Shown piece after piece: positions 17,617 to 28,015 of a stretch of DNA of 64,000 nucleotides. The notes below the pieces were generated by a model. The model saw nothing but the letters and a program-made list of their open reading frames with translations. It made no database searches and had not been told where the DNA came from. Each line of letters starts with the position of its first letter. The stretch's first letter is position 1. The DNA lies in assembly GCF_036250735.1 (NCBI RefSeq), contig NZ_CP109430.1, forward strand, positions 6,262,001 to 6,326,000, in the 5' to 3' direction. Source of the stretch: Streptosporangium sp. NBC_01495 (lineage in GTDB: Bacteria; Actinomycetota; Actinomycetes; Streptosporangiales; Streptosporangiaceae). The translations under genes were made by a program, and so were the position numbers.

Positions 17617-18122
17617 GGAAGCACCCTGGTCTGGCCGACGACGGGCATGAAGTTGGTGTCGCCGCCCCACCGGGGCACCACGTGCTGGTGCAGGTGGGCG
17701 GCGATCCCGGCGCCCGCCACGCCGCCCAGGTTCATGCCCACGTTGAAACCCTGCGCGCCGCTGGCCTTGCGCAGGGCCACCAGCGCCCGCCGGGTGAAGT
17801 CGGCGAGCTCGAAGGTCTCGGTCTCGTCCAGGTCCGTGTAGTCCGGCACGTGCCGGTAGGGGCAGACCATCAGGTGGCCGGAGTTGTACGGGTAGAGGTT
17901 GAGCAGCGCGAAGACCGTCTCCCCGCGGGCGACGATCAGGCCGTCCTCGTCGCTCATCCGGGGGATCTCGCAGAACGGGCAGCCGTCCTCGGGGCCGGAA
18001 CCGGTCGGTTTGCTGGCTCCCTTGATGTAGGCCATCCGGTGGGGAGTCCAGAGTCTCTGGAACGCGTCCGGTGTCCCCGCTCCGTGCTGCGCCTCCGGCT
18101 CGTTGCTCATGGTCGCCAGCAT
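17559..18122 (-). CDS. HIT-family nucleotide phosphorylase/hydrolase
   Basis: 187 residues. The histidine triad is HLHQHVV (His143, 145, 147) and a CPFC pair (48-51) is a possible zinc site. The family hydrolyses or phosphorolyses nucleoside polyphosphates; the orthologue next to mycobacterial pgsA/thrS (Rv2613c) is an Ap4A phosphorylase, so that activity is likely. ATG at 18110 (MSNEPE) is an alternative start 12 nt inside. It lies on the minus strand in the conserved thrS-HIT-pgsA neighbourhood, although plus-strand genes have come between it and pgsA here. Confidence 0.9.
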   Translation of the reverse strand: MLATMSNEPEAQHGAGTPDAFQRLWTPHRMAYIKGASKPTGSGPEDGCPFCEIPRMSDEDGLIVARGETVFALLNLYPYNSGHLMVCPYRHVPDYTDLDETETFELADFTRRALVALRKASGAQGFNVGMNLGGVAGAGIAAHLHQHVVPRWGGDTNFMPVVGQTRVLPQLLRDTRKLLAGSWPGSS

Positions 18123-18384
18123 ATTGCCACGCGGATCCCCGCCCTCCCCCGCGCCCCGCCCGGACGCCCGGAGCGGCCGGGATCCGGCGCCGGTACGGGA
18201 CGCGCGGCGTATGGCAAGGTGAACTTGAAGTGATCAACTTTCTGTGACGTGCCGGGCCTACCCCGTTCCGAAGGACGGGGCCTACGCCCTTTGGTGAGTC
18301 TGGTCACACGGTATTGACGGACGAATGCGGCGGATTTCCGGCAGAATCCCCCCAGCACGCCCACCGACAGCCGAGGAGCAACCC

Positions 18385-19230
18385 ATGACCGACGTCTCCG
18401 TCGAGGAGCCGACCGAGGAGACCGCGTCCCCCGGGTCCCCAGCGTCTCTCACGTCTTCCGCGTCTTCCGCGTCTTCCGCGTCTTCCGCGTCTTCCGCGTC
18501 TTCCGCCGAAACGGGCGGGCGGCCCACCCGCCCGTTCTCCCTCAGCCTGTCCCTGTCCGACGCCACGGAGCCCCCCGCGCCCCCGGTGTCATCAGTGTCA
18601 TCAGTGTCATCAGTGTCGTCGCTGTCGTCGCTGTCGTCGGGGTCGTCCCCCGGCGAGCAGGCCTCCTCCCTCGGCGAGCCGTTCCTCGCCGTGGTCGAGG
18701 CGCTCCCCGAGCCGTCACCCGTGTCCGAGGCTCCTGACGACGCGCCCTCCCCCGTCCCCGCCAGGACGGCACCGGCCGCGACGCCCCCCTTGCCGTCCCC
18801 GGTATCCCCCGTTTCCCCGGTGGCGCCGGTGGCCTCGGCCGTGGTGAAGGGCCGGATCAAGGTGGCCGACGAGGTGGTGGAGAAGGTCGCGGCCCTCGCC
18901 ACGCTGGAGGTCACGGGCGTCGCCGAACTGGGAGCCGACGCCGCCCGCGCGGTGGAGCCGATGCGCGAGCGCGCGGGCGTCGCCAGGCGCGGCCCCCGGG
19001 GCGTCAACGCCCACGTGCAGGACCGCACGGCGGCCGTGGACGTGACGATCGTGGCGGAGTACGGGCACGTGGTGATGGACGTGGCCAACGAGGTCAAGAC
19101 CAACGTGGCCCGGACCATCAGCCGGATGCTGGGCATGCGGGTGGTGGAGGTCAACGTCGACGTGGCGGACGTCCGCATGCCGGGCGAGACCGGCTCCGAG
19201 GCTCCCGCGCAGCCGGGAAGCGACGCGTAG
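18385..19230 (+). CDS. Asp23/Gls24-family envelope stress protein with low-complexity N-terminus
   Basis: 281 residues from ATG 18385, which has GAGGAG close upstream. The Asp23/Gls24 domain occupies about residues 150-270 (VKGRIKVADEVVEKVA ... VEVNVDVADVRM). The first ~145 residues are Ser/Pro/Glu-rich and contain two tandem-repeat tracts, Ser-Ala-Ser (18454-18507) and Ser-Val-Ser/Ser-Leu-Ser (18586-18639). Gls24 proteins are cytoplasmic or membrane-associated scaffolds of envelope stress and alkaline-shock responses. It diverges from the HIT gene and converges on thrS, with strong terminators between. Confidence 0.85.
   Translation: MTDVSVEEPTEETASPGSPASLTSSASSASSASSASSASSAETGGRPTRPFSLSLSLSDATEPPAPPVSSVSSVSSVSSLSSLSSGSSPGEQASSLGEPFLAVVEALPEPSPVSEAPDDAPSPVPARTAPAATPPLPSPVSPVSPVAPVASAVVKGRIKVADEVVEKVAALATLEVTGVAELGADAARAVEPMRERAGVARRGPRGVNAHVQDRTAAVDVTIVAEYGHVVMDVANEVKTNVARTISRMLGMRVVEVNVDVADVRMPGETGSEAPAQPGSDA
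18454..18507. repeat. Six 9-bp tandem repeats in the gls24 gene (first tract)
   Basis: TCTTCCGCG units, the last ending GCC; encodes an Ala-Ser-Ser tract. In-frame. Confidence 0.9.
18586..18639. repeat. Six 9-bp tandem repeats in the gls24 gene (second tract)
   Basis: Three GTGTCATCA units followed by three variants (GTGTCGTCG, CTGTCGTCG twice); encodes Val/Leu-Ser-Ser. The gradual divergence suggests stepwise duplication. Confidence 0.9.
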
Positions 19231-19266
19231 CACGCCGAGGGCCTCCGGCGAAGGCCCGGAAACGAC

Positions 19267-19323
19267 GTACGGGGGGCCTCACGGCCCCCCGTACACCCGT
19301 GGGCGGCCTCAGCCGCCCACGGG
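19267..19323. terminator. Two tandem stem-loops between gls24 and thrS
   Basis: GTACGGGGGGCC/GGCCCCCCGTAC (19267-19294, 4-nt loop) and CCCGTGGGCGGC/GCCGCCCACGGG (19296-19323, 4-nt loop) are perfect hairpins between convergent genes, a bidirectional terminator pair. Confidence 0.9.
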
Positions 19324-19331
19324 AGGGGTGT

Positions 19332-21299
<1,968 letters not shown>

Positions 21300-21368
21300 T
21301 GTTGCTCCCTGGGAGACGTCGACGAATGGTCTGGGAATCGATGCTACCGGTGTCGGGAACGCGATTTC

Positions 21369-21974
21369 TCAGGCGTCGCGGCTTCGGCGGTAGCCCAGGG
21401 AGGTCAGCTCGGCCCGGGTGCCGCGGAAGACGTTGCGATCGACGGGCTTGTTCGAGTGCTGGTGGATCGTCCATCTGTTCCACGGCCTCGGCACCTCCGG
21501 CCTGCCCCGGGGGTGGTCGGGCGCGGCGATCCACAGCGGGTAGGGCTCCAGCCCGGCGCAGTTGCCGTTCCGCGCGAACGACAGGAACGTGTAGACCACC
21601 GGCTTGACCCCGGCCAGCGCGACGATCGCCTGGCACCAGCTGCGGGCGAACCGCGCCACCCTGGGCGCCGGGAGGTGGTCGTTGGTCTCCAGGTCGAGCG
21701 CGAGCAGGTCCCCCCTGCGCAGCCCGCCGGCCCGCTGCACGATCCGCAGGAAGTGCACCGCCTGCGCCTCGGGGTCTCCCGCCGGGCGGGCGAAGTGGTA
21801 GGCGCCGCAGACGATCCAGCTCTCGCGCATGCCGTTCCAGTTGGTGCCGAACCACTTGTCGGTGAAGGTGCTCCCCTCGCTGGCCTTGGCGAAGGCGAAG
21901 GAGACCCCGCCCCTCGCGTACGCGCCCCAGTTGACGGCGCCCTGCCAGTTCGACACGTCGATCCCCTGCAACAT
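21369..21974 (-). CDS. Glycoside hydrolase family 25 lysozyme-like protein
   Basis: 201 residues from ATG 21974 (MLQGIDVSNWQGAV), a single GH25 beta/alpha barrel. GIDVSNWQG, AFAKASEG and LALDLET contain the catalytic Asp/Glu set of muramidases that cut the MurNAc-GlcNAc bond. There is no signal peptide from this start, and the longer frame upstream adds only a weak one, so export, if it happens, would be non-classical. It lies between thrS and the divergent dapD. Confidence 0.85.
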   Translation of the reverse strand: MLQGIDVSNWQGAVNWGAYARGGVSFAFAKASEGSTFTDKWFGTNWNGMRESWIVCGAYHFARPAGDPEAQAVHFLRIVQRAGGLRRGDLLALDLETNDHLPAPRVARFARSWCQAIVALAGVKPVVYTFLSFARNGNCAGLEPYPLWIAAPDHPRGRPEVPRPWNRWTIHQHSNKPVDRNVFRGTRAELTSLGYRRSRDA

Positions 21975-22067
21975 GGCGGCCACGCTAACCACCGGACACC
22001 CCGGGCACACGCCCGACGCTCCCTCGGCGTACTGCCATTGCGGCCACTTTGGCTAGGCTTGGTCGGC

Positions 22068-23045
22068 GTGAACGCAGCAGCTCAGATCTCCGGTGCGCAC
22101 GCGGCCGGCATCGCGACCATTACCTCCGGCGGGACCGTGCTCGACACGTGGTTCCCGTCCCCGCAGCTGGGCGAGCCCTCCTCGCCGGGCACCAGGCGGC
22201 TGACCGAACAGGAGGCGGTCGAGGAGCTCGGTTCCGGGGTCGCCGCGCTCCTCGGTCCCGACGAGGACCGCGGCGTGGAGGTGGTCGCGGTACGTACCGG
22301 CATCACCAAGCTGTCGGAGGCCCCGGCCGACGCCCACGACGCCTACCTGCGCCTGCACCTGCTGTCGGCGCGTCTCGTCCAGCCGCACGGCCAGAATCTG
22401 GACGGGCTGTTCGGCCTGCTCAGCAACGTGGTGTGGACCAACCACGGCCCGTGCGCCGTCGAGGGCTTCGAACAGGTGCGGCTCCGCCTGCGCGCCCGGG
22501 GGCAGGTGACCGTCTATGGCGTGGACAAGTTCCCCAGGATGGTCGACTACGTGCTGCCCACCGGCGTCCGGATCGCCGAGGCCGACCGGGTCCGCCTCGG
22601 CGCGCACCTGGCGAGCGGCACGACCGTGATGCACGAGGGCTTCGTCAACTTCAACGCCGGGACGCTCGGCACCTCCATGGTCGAGGGCCGCGTCTCGGCG
22701 GGCGTCGTCGTGGGCGACGGCTCGGACGTCGGCGGCGGCGCCTCGATCATGGGCACCCTGTCCGGCGGCGGCAAGCAGGTCATCTCCATCGGGCGGCGCT
22801 GCCTGCTGGGCGCCAACAGCGGCGTCGGCATCTCCCTGGGCGACGACTGCGTCGTGGAGGCGGGCCTCTACGTCACCGCCGGGACCAAGGTGGCCCTGCC
22901 CGAGGGGCGGGTGGTCAAGGCGGCCGAGCTCTCCGGCGCCTCCGGCCTGCTGTTCCGCCGCAACTCCACCTCGGGCGCGGTCGAGGCCGTGCCCCGCCGG
23001 GGGACGAGCGTGGAGCTCAACAGCGTCCTGCACGCCAACGACTGA
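22068..23045 (+). CDS. dapD: 2,3,4,5-tetrahydropyridine-2,6-dicarboxylate N-succinyltransferase
   Basis: 325 residues. A left-handed beta-helix built of hexapeptide repeats (from VRLGAHLASGTTV to about residue 290) marks the acyltransferase. The N-terminal domain and overall length match the actinobacterial DapD type, which succinylates tetrahydrodipicolinate in lysine/meso-diaminopimelate synthesis for peptidoglycan. Start GTG 22068, diverging from the GH25 gene over 93 bp. Downstream is a 331-bp gap, so it is probably monocistronic. Confidence 0.94.
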   Translation: MNAAAQISGAHAAGIATITSGGTVLDTWFPSPQLGEPSSPGTRRLTEQEAVEELGSGVAALLGPDEDRGVEVVAVRTGITKLSEAPADAHDAYLRLHLLSARLVQPHGQNLDGLFGLLSNVVWTNHGPCAVEGFEQVRLRLRARGQVTVYGVDKFPRMVDYVLPTGVRIAEADRVRLGAHLASGTTVMHEGFVNFNAGTLGTSMVEGRVSAGVVVGDGSDVGGGASIMGTLSGGGKQVISIGRRCLLGANSGVGISLGDDCVVEAGLYVTAGTKVALPEGRVVKAAELSGASGLLFRRNSTSGAVEAVPRRGTSVELNSVLHAND

Positions 23046-23376
23046 TCATCGTTTCATCACCCGGGAGCGTCCCCTGAACCTCCCTGAGCCCCTGTGAGCC
23101 CCCGTGAGCGCGGTCCGCACCCGCCTCACGGAGCGCGGGGACGCCCGGGGTTGTCAGGAGCTGTCGGGAGCTGTCGGGATGTTGTCCACAGGCGCCGTCC
23201 GGGGTGCCCCCGCGCGACCCGGAGGCCGCGGGGGCCCGTGGATGTTCGTCCGCGGGCCCCTCAGCTGACAGGGTGGCCCACGGGCCCCACCGGCCTCACG
23301 GCCCTCATGTCGACGCGGGCGGACCGGCTCCCTCACCGGAACTCGGGAGCGGGGTCTCCGCGCTGGAAGGATTCAG
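23046..23376. other. Intergenic gap after dapD with one DnaA-box-like 9-mer
   Basis: No gene seen. It holds a short direct repeat (AGCTGTCGGG twice, 23160-23179) and TTGTCCACA at 23182-23190, which matches the DnaA box described for Streptomyces. A single copy may be chance. Confidence 0.4.
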
Positions 23377-23994
23377 ATGACCGGTCAGGGGATGGCGGAC
23401 GACGACGGGGGCACGGCGGGGGCGGCGGCCCGGTGGGTGACCGGGCTGTTCGCGCCGCAGGTGCTGGTCATCGGGCTGCCCCCGCTCGTCGGGCTGATGG
23501 CCGACGGCTGGCCGGGCGCGGCCTGGGGCCTGGTGGCCTCGGCCCTGTGCGGCGGGATCCCGGCCGTGGTGATCCTGGCCGGGGTCCGTTCCGGGCGCCT
23601 CGACTCCCACCATCTGGTCGACCGGGCGAGCCGGACGGTTCCGCTGCTGGTGGCGGTCGCGGCGGTGGCCGTCGCGCTGACGCTGCTGATCCTCCTGGGC
23701 GCGCCCCGGCTCCTGGTGGCCACGGTGACCGCGATGCTGGCCGCGCTCGCGGTGACGGTCCCGATCACCCTCCGGTGGAAGATCTCCTTCCACGCGGCCG
23801 TGTCGGCGGGCACCGTGGTGGTGCTGGCCCACGTGCTGCCCGCCGCGCCCACGCTGGTCGCGGGCGCGCTGGTCGTGGCGACGGTGTGCTGGGCGCGGGT
23901 CAGGCTCACCCACCACACGCCCGCCCAGGTCGCCGCGGGGACCGTCACCGGAGCGGGGACGGCCTGGGCGGCCCTGAGCGCCTTCGGCGTCTGA
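23377..23994 (+). CDS. PAP2-like integral membrane protein
   Basis: 205 residues with about five or six transmembrane segments. The end resembles the type 2 phosphatidic-acid phosphatase core: SFHAAVSAG in place of PSGHA, and RVRLTHHTPAQVAAG in place of SRX5HX3D. The first KX6RP motif is not recognisable and the final Asp is Gln, so enzymatic activity is uncertain. Possibly acts on lipid phosphates such as prenyl diphosphates, but that is family inference. Monocistronic between dapD and a convergent oxidoreductase gene. Confidence 0.7.
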   Translation: MTGQGMADDDGGTAGAAARWVTGLFAPQVLVIGLPPLVGLMADGWPGAAWGLVASALCGGIPAVVILAGVRSGRLDSHHLVDRASRTVPLLVAVAAVAVALTLLILLGAPRLLVATVTAMLAALAVTVPITLRWKISFHAAVSAGTVVVLAHVLPAAPTLVAGALVVATVCWARVRLTHHTPAQVAAGTVTGAGTAWAALSAFGV

Positions 23995-24042
23995 ACGGGC
24001 GGCCTCCCCCGGAGGGCGGGCGCCCCTTGTGCGGGAGAGCCC

Positions 24043-24939
24043 TCAGAGAAGGCCCTTGAGGAACTCCCGCGTCCGGGTGCCCGGGGAGTACTCGGCGGCG
24101 ACGAAATCGGTGACCCCGGCCTTGGCGAGCGCCTCGATCCGCGCCGCCACCTCGTCCTCGTCGCCGACGATCGCCACGTCCGCCGGGCCCTCGGCGCCCT
24201 CCCTGTCGAGCACCGCCCGGTACGACGGCAGCCGGCCGTAGATCTCGAACCGCTTGGCGGCCAGCGCCCTGGCCTCCTCGGCGTCGTCGGTGACGCAGAC
24301 GGGCAGCGCGCACACGATCCTCGGCTCGGGGCGCCCGGCGGCCCGCGCGGCCTCGGTGACGGCGGGCGCCACGTGCTCGGCCACCGTCTTGGCACCGGTC
24401 ATCCACAGCACCGTGCCGTCGGCCACCTCCCCGGCCAGCCTGAGCATCCTCGGGGCCAGGGCGGCGAGGAGCACGGGCATGTCCCTGGGCCCCGGCGTGT
24501 TCAGCCCCAGCCGTCCCGTGAGGGTCTCCCCCTCGAAGGCCGCGTTCTCCCCGCGCACGAGCGGCATCAGGATCGACAGGTACTCGCGCATGTGGCGGGC
24601 GGGCCGCTCGAAGCTCATGCCGTACATGCCCTCGATCACGATCTGGTGCGAGAGCCCGATGCCGAGGGCGAGCCGCCCGTCGAGGGCGGCGTTGACGGTG
24701 AGCGCCTGCTGGGCGAGGGCCGCCGGGTGGCGCGGGTAGGTCGGGACGACGGCGGTGCCGAGCTCGATCCCCGGCACCTGGCTTCCGACCACGGCGAGCG
24801 CGGTCAGAGTGTCGAGGTCGAACGTGTGGGACATCCAGACGGAGGAGAAGCCGTCATCGGCCCCGCGGGCGATGCGCTCCCGCAGGTCGCCGAACGCGTC
24901 CGGTTTCTGGGAGCCGCTGAGGAACAGTCCGAATCGCAT
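24043..24939 (-). CDS. F420-dependent LLM-class oxidoreductase
   Basis: 298 residues of the luciferase-like TIM-barrel family. MRFGLFLSG, SVWMSHTFD, and the region GIELGTAVVPTYPRHPAALAQQ are typical of the F420-binding subgroup seen in actinobacteria, which use reduced F420 rather than FMN. The substrate cannot be deduced. Start ATG 24939. Monocistronic, converging on the PAP2-like gene with a 48-nt spacer. Confidence 0.88.
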   Translation of the reverse strand: MRFGLFLSGSQKPDAFGDLRERIARGADDGFSSVWMSHTFDLDTLTALAVVGSQVPGIELGTAVVPTYPRHPAALAQQALTVNAALDGRLALGIGLSHQIVIEGMYGMSFERPARHMREYLSILMPLVRGENAAFEGETLTGRLGLNTPGPRDMPVLLAALAPRMLRLAGEVADGTVLWMTGAKTVAEHVAPAVTEAARAAGRPEPRIVCALPVCVTDDAEEARALAAKRFEIYGRLPSYRAVLDREGAEGPADVAIVGDEDEVAARIEALAKAGVTDFVAAEYSPGTRTREFLKGLL

Positions 24940-25014
24940 CGTTACCGAACTCCATTCTAGTAAGTTCCGCCCAGTCTAGATCGATCACGGAGATCACACA
25001 GCGGTACGGGCACG

Positions 25015-25145
25015 CCGAATCGCGGGCGCGCGGAACCCCCGGGAACGCGACGGGAACATGCGAGAACACGAGCGGAACAACGGGACGGGAGCACGGGAGA
25101 ACACGACGGGCAGGCCCGGGAGCACAGCGGAAAGCCCGGGAGGGC
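25015..25145. repeat. Degenerate short repeats downstream of the KtrA-like gene
   Basis: An A/G/C-rich stretch in which GGGAGCAC, GAGAACACGA and GGGAACG-like words recur imperfectly every 15-25 nt. Non-coding, no clear unit. Confidence 0.4.
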
Positions 25146-25808
25146 TCACGGAAGCTCGGTGAACCGCTCCACCTGGTCGATCTTGCCCGCTATGACGATC
25201 ACGTCCCCGTACCCCAGCACGGTCCCGGCGTCGGCGTAGGTGAACTCGTCGTGCTGGCCCTTCACGCACACCACGGTCACGCCGTACTTGCGCCGCAGGT
25301 TGGACTCGCCCAGGGGCACGCCGACGTACTCACGGGGCGGGCGGGTCTTGACCACCGCGTAGTCGCCGTCCACCTCCATGTAGTCGAGCATCCGCCCGTT
25401 GAGCAGGTGGGCCAGCCGCTCCCCCATGTCGTGCTCGGGAAGGATCACGTGGTGGGCGCCGACCCGCTCCAGGATGCGGCCGTGCTCGCGGCTGATCGCC
25501 TTGGCCCAGACGTCCTCGATCTCCAGCTCGACGAGCAGGGAGGTGGTGAGGATGCTGGACTCCAGGTCGGTGCCGATGGCGACCACCGCCCGGTAGAAGT
25601 CGGGCACCCCCATCTGCCGCAGCGCCTCGATGTCGGTGGAGTCGGCGACGACGACGTGGGTGAGCTTTCCCGCCAGGCTCTGCACCACCTTGGGGCGGCT
25701 GTCGATGGCCAGCACCTCGGTGCCCCTGCGGAACAGCTCGACCGCCAGGGAGCTGCCGAAGCGGCCGAGCCCGACGACCACCACCGGATCGTTCCTTCTG
25801 TCAGCCAA
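25146..25808 (-). CDS. KtrA/TrkA-type potassium channel regulatory subunit
   Basis: 220 residues: an N-terminal RCK_N Rossmann domain starting VVVVGLGRFGSSLA (GXGXXG) with an acidic D36 at the end of the second strand, and a C-terminal RCK_C domain (about 140-220). Such proteins form cytoplasmic octameric gating rings that bind ATP/NAD and control KtrB/TrkH potassium transporters. No channel gene lies next to it here, so its partner must be encoded elsewhere. Start ATG at 25808, after the recQ terminator hairpin. Confidence 0.92.
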   Translation of the reverse strand: MADRRNDPVVVVGLGRFGSSLAVELFRRGTEVLAIDSRPKVVQSLAGKLTHVVVADSTDIEALRQMGVPDFYRAVVAIGTDLESSILTTSLLVELEIEDVWAKAISREHGRILERVGAHHVILPEHDMGERLAHLLNGRMLDYMEVDGDYAVVKTRPPREYVGVPLGESNLRRKYGVTVVCVKGQHDEFTYADAGTVLGYGDVIVIAGKIDQVERFTELP

Positions 25809-25859
25809 CGATCGTCCTCTTTCGGGAGTCCGCAGCCACGGGGGGATCCGCCAACGCGA

Positions 25860-25893
25860 GAAGCCCGGAGGCGGACGACAGCCTCCAGGCTTC
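25860..25893 (-). terminator. Stem-loop after recQ
   Basis: AAGCCCGGAGGC and GCCTCCAGGCTT pair with one mismatch around an 8-nt loop, between the recQ stop and the KtrA-like start on the minus strand. Confidence 0.65.
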
Positions 25894-25945
25894 TACCTGC
25901 GTCTCACTGCGCGAGCCATCAGGCCCGAATTCGCCTGATTCTACC

Positions 25946-27838
25946 TCAGGGGAACTCCAGAAGGGCTTCCTCTTCGCCCTCGGATTCCCGGCCGGATCCC
26001 GCGAGGGTGTCGAGGACCTGCTGGCCGTACTTGGCCAGCTTGTTCTCCCCGACCCCGCTGACCGTGCCCAGCTCGGCCAGGGACGAGGGGGCCCTGGTGG
26101 CGATCTCGCGCAGGGTCGCGTCGTGGAAGATCACGTACGCGGGCACGCCCTGCTCCTTCGCGGTGGCCCCGCGCCAGGCGCGGAGCAGCTCGAACACCGG
26201 CATCGCCTCCTCCGGCATCTCGACGGGCTCGGCCCGGCGTGAGGTGGAGGACTTGGGAGTCTTGGCGGCCCGCGGCGCCTTCTCCGGCTCGCGCCGCAGC
26301 GGAACCTGGCGTTTGCGGCCCAGCACCTCCGCGCTCGCCTCGGTCAGCACCAGCGTGCCGTAGTCGCCCTCGACGGCGAGCAGCCCCTGCGCCAGCAGCT
26401 GGCGCACCACGCCGCGCCACTCGGCCTCGCCCAGCTCCGTGCCGATGCCGAACACCGTCAGGCCGTCGTGGTCGTGCTGGATGACCTTGGCCGTCTTCTT
26501 CCCGAGGAGGATGTCGATGATCTGGCCGGCGCCGAACTTCTGGCGGCGCTCGCGCATGAGCCGGAACACGGTCGACAGGACCTTCTGCGCGGCGACCGTG
26601 CCGTCCCACGACTCCGGCGGCGACAGGCAGGTGTCGCAGTTGCCGCAGGCGGTGCCCTCCTGGCCGAAGTAGGCGAGCAGCCGCGTGCGGCGGCACTCGA
26701 CCGCCTCGCACAGGGCCAGCATGGCGTCCAGATGGGCGGCCAGGCGGCGGCGGTGGGCGTCGTCGCCCTCGGAGCTGTCGATCATCTTGCGCTGCTGTAC
26801 GACGTCCTGGAGACCGTAGGCGAGCCACGCGGTGGAGGGCAGGCCGTCGCGCCCGGCCCTGCCGGTCTCCTGGTAGTAGCCCTCGACGGACTTGGGCAGG
26901 TCGAGGTGGGCGACGAAGCGCACGTCGGGCTTGTCGATGCCCATGCCGAACGCGATGGTGGCGACCATGACGAGGCCGTCCTCGCGCAGGAAGCGCGCCT
27001 GGTTGGCGGCGCGGACGCGGGCGTCGAGCCCCGCGTGGTAGGGCAGCGCCTCGATGCCGTTCTGCACCAGGAACTCGGCGATCTTCTCGACCGAGTTGCG
27101 CGACAGGCAGTAGACGATGCCCGCGTCCCCGGCGTGCTCGGTGCGCAGCAGCTCCAGCAACTGCCGCTTGGGCTCGTTCTTGGGAGCGATGCGGTACTGG
27201 ATGTTGGGGCGGTCGAAGCTCGCCACGAAGTGGCGGGCCCCCTCCAGGTTCAGGCGGGAGGCGATCTCGGCGTGGGTGGCCTCGGTGGCCGTCGCGGTCA
27301 GCGCGATGCGCGGCACGTCGGGCCAGCGCTCGTGCAGCGCGGACAGGGCGAGGTAGTCGGGCCGGAAGTCGTGCCCCCACTGGGCCACGCAGTGCGCCTC
27401 GTCGATCGCGAACAGCGAGATCACCCCGCTGTCGAGCAGCCGCAGCGTCGCGTCGACCCGCAGGCGCTCCGGCGCCAGGTAGAGCAGGTCCAGCTCGCCG
27501 GAGAGGAAGGCCGACTCGACCCGGCGGCGCTCCTCGAAGTCCTGGGTGGAGTTGAGGAACCCGGCCCGTACGCCGAGCGCGGTCAGGGCGTCGACCTGGT
27601 CCTGCATGAGCGCGATGAGCGGCGAGATCACCACCCCGGTGCCCTTCCGCACCAGGGCGGGGATCTGGTAGCACAGCGACTTGCCGCCACCGGTCGGCAT
27701 GAGCACGAGGGCGTCGCCACCGGAGACGACATGCTCGATGATCTCCTGCTGGCCCGCCCGGAACGAGTCGTAGCCGAAGACGCGCTGCAGGACCCGCGAC
27801 GCGTCGCTCACCTCGGGGCCGTTCTCGGGGGAAGCCAT
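25946..27838 (-). CDS. recQ: ATP-dependent DNA helicase RecQ
   Basis: 630 residues. Helicase motif I LMPTGGGKS (46-54), DEAH box (146-149), a RecQ-C zinc module with four cysteines (CEAVEC ... CGNCDTC), a winged-helix segment, and a C-terminal HRDC domain near residues 530-610 (AWRGATAKEQGVPAYVIF). It unwinds 3'-5' in recombination repair and fork restart. The residue run around 495-525 is a basic linker (RKRQVPLRREPEKAPRAAK). Start ATG 27838. Confidence 0.96.
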   Translation of the reverse strand: MASPENGPEVSDASRVLQRVFGYDSFRAGQQEIIEHVVSGGDALVLMPTGGGKSLCYQIPALVRKGTGVVISPLIALMQDQVDALTALGVRAGFLNSTQDFEERRRVESAFLSGELDLLYLAPERLRVDATLRLLDSGVISLFAIDEAHCVAQWGHDFRPDYLALSALHERWPDVPRIALTATATEATHAEIASRLNLEGARHFVASFDRPNIQYRIAPKNEPKRQLLELLRTEHAGDAGIVYCLSRNSVEKIAEFLVQNGIEALPYHAGLDARVRAANQARFLREDGLVMVATIAFGMGIDKPDVRFVAHLDLPKSVEGYYQETGRAGRDGLPSTAWLAYGLQDVVQQRKMIDSSEGDDAHRRRLAAHLDAMLALCEAVECRRTRLLAYFGQEGTACGNCDTCLSPPESWDGTVAAQKVLSTVFRLMRERRQKFGAGQIIDILLGKKTAKVIQHDHDGLTVFGIGTELGEAEWRGVVRQLLAQGLLAVEGDYGTLVLTEASAEVLGRKRQVPLRREPEKAPRAAKTPKSSTSRRAEPVEMPEEAMPVFELLRAWRGATAKEQGVPAYVIFHDATLREIATRAPSSLAELGTVSGVGENKLAKYGQQVLDTLAGSGRESEGEEEALLEFP

Positions 27839-27945
27839 CGGGACATTGTACGAGGATCTTCCCGCTGGTCGGCGGCGAACGGGCCGGAAGCGCCGGGGCC
27901 GTACGGGGCGGAGTGTGACGGTACGACAGAGATGGGACAGGGAAA

Positions 27946-27981
27946 GGTGCCGCCGGGAGGGTCGGACCTCCCGGCGGCACC
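27946..27981 (-). terminator. 15-bp stem terminator of the glucanase gene
   Basis: GGTGCCGCCGGGAGG is mirrored perfectly across a 6-nt loop, 35 nt past the stop codon of the minus-strand glucanase gene. Confidence 0.8.
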
Positions 27982-28015
27982 GGCACTGCTTTCCCGCGGT
28001 CCCCCTACAGCAGGG

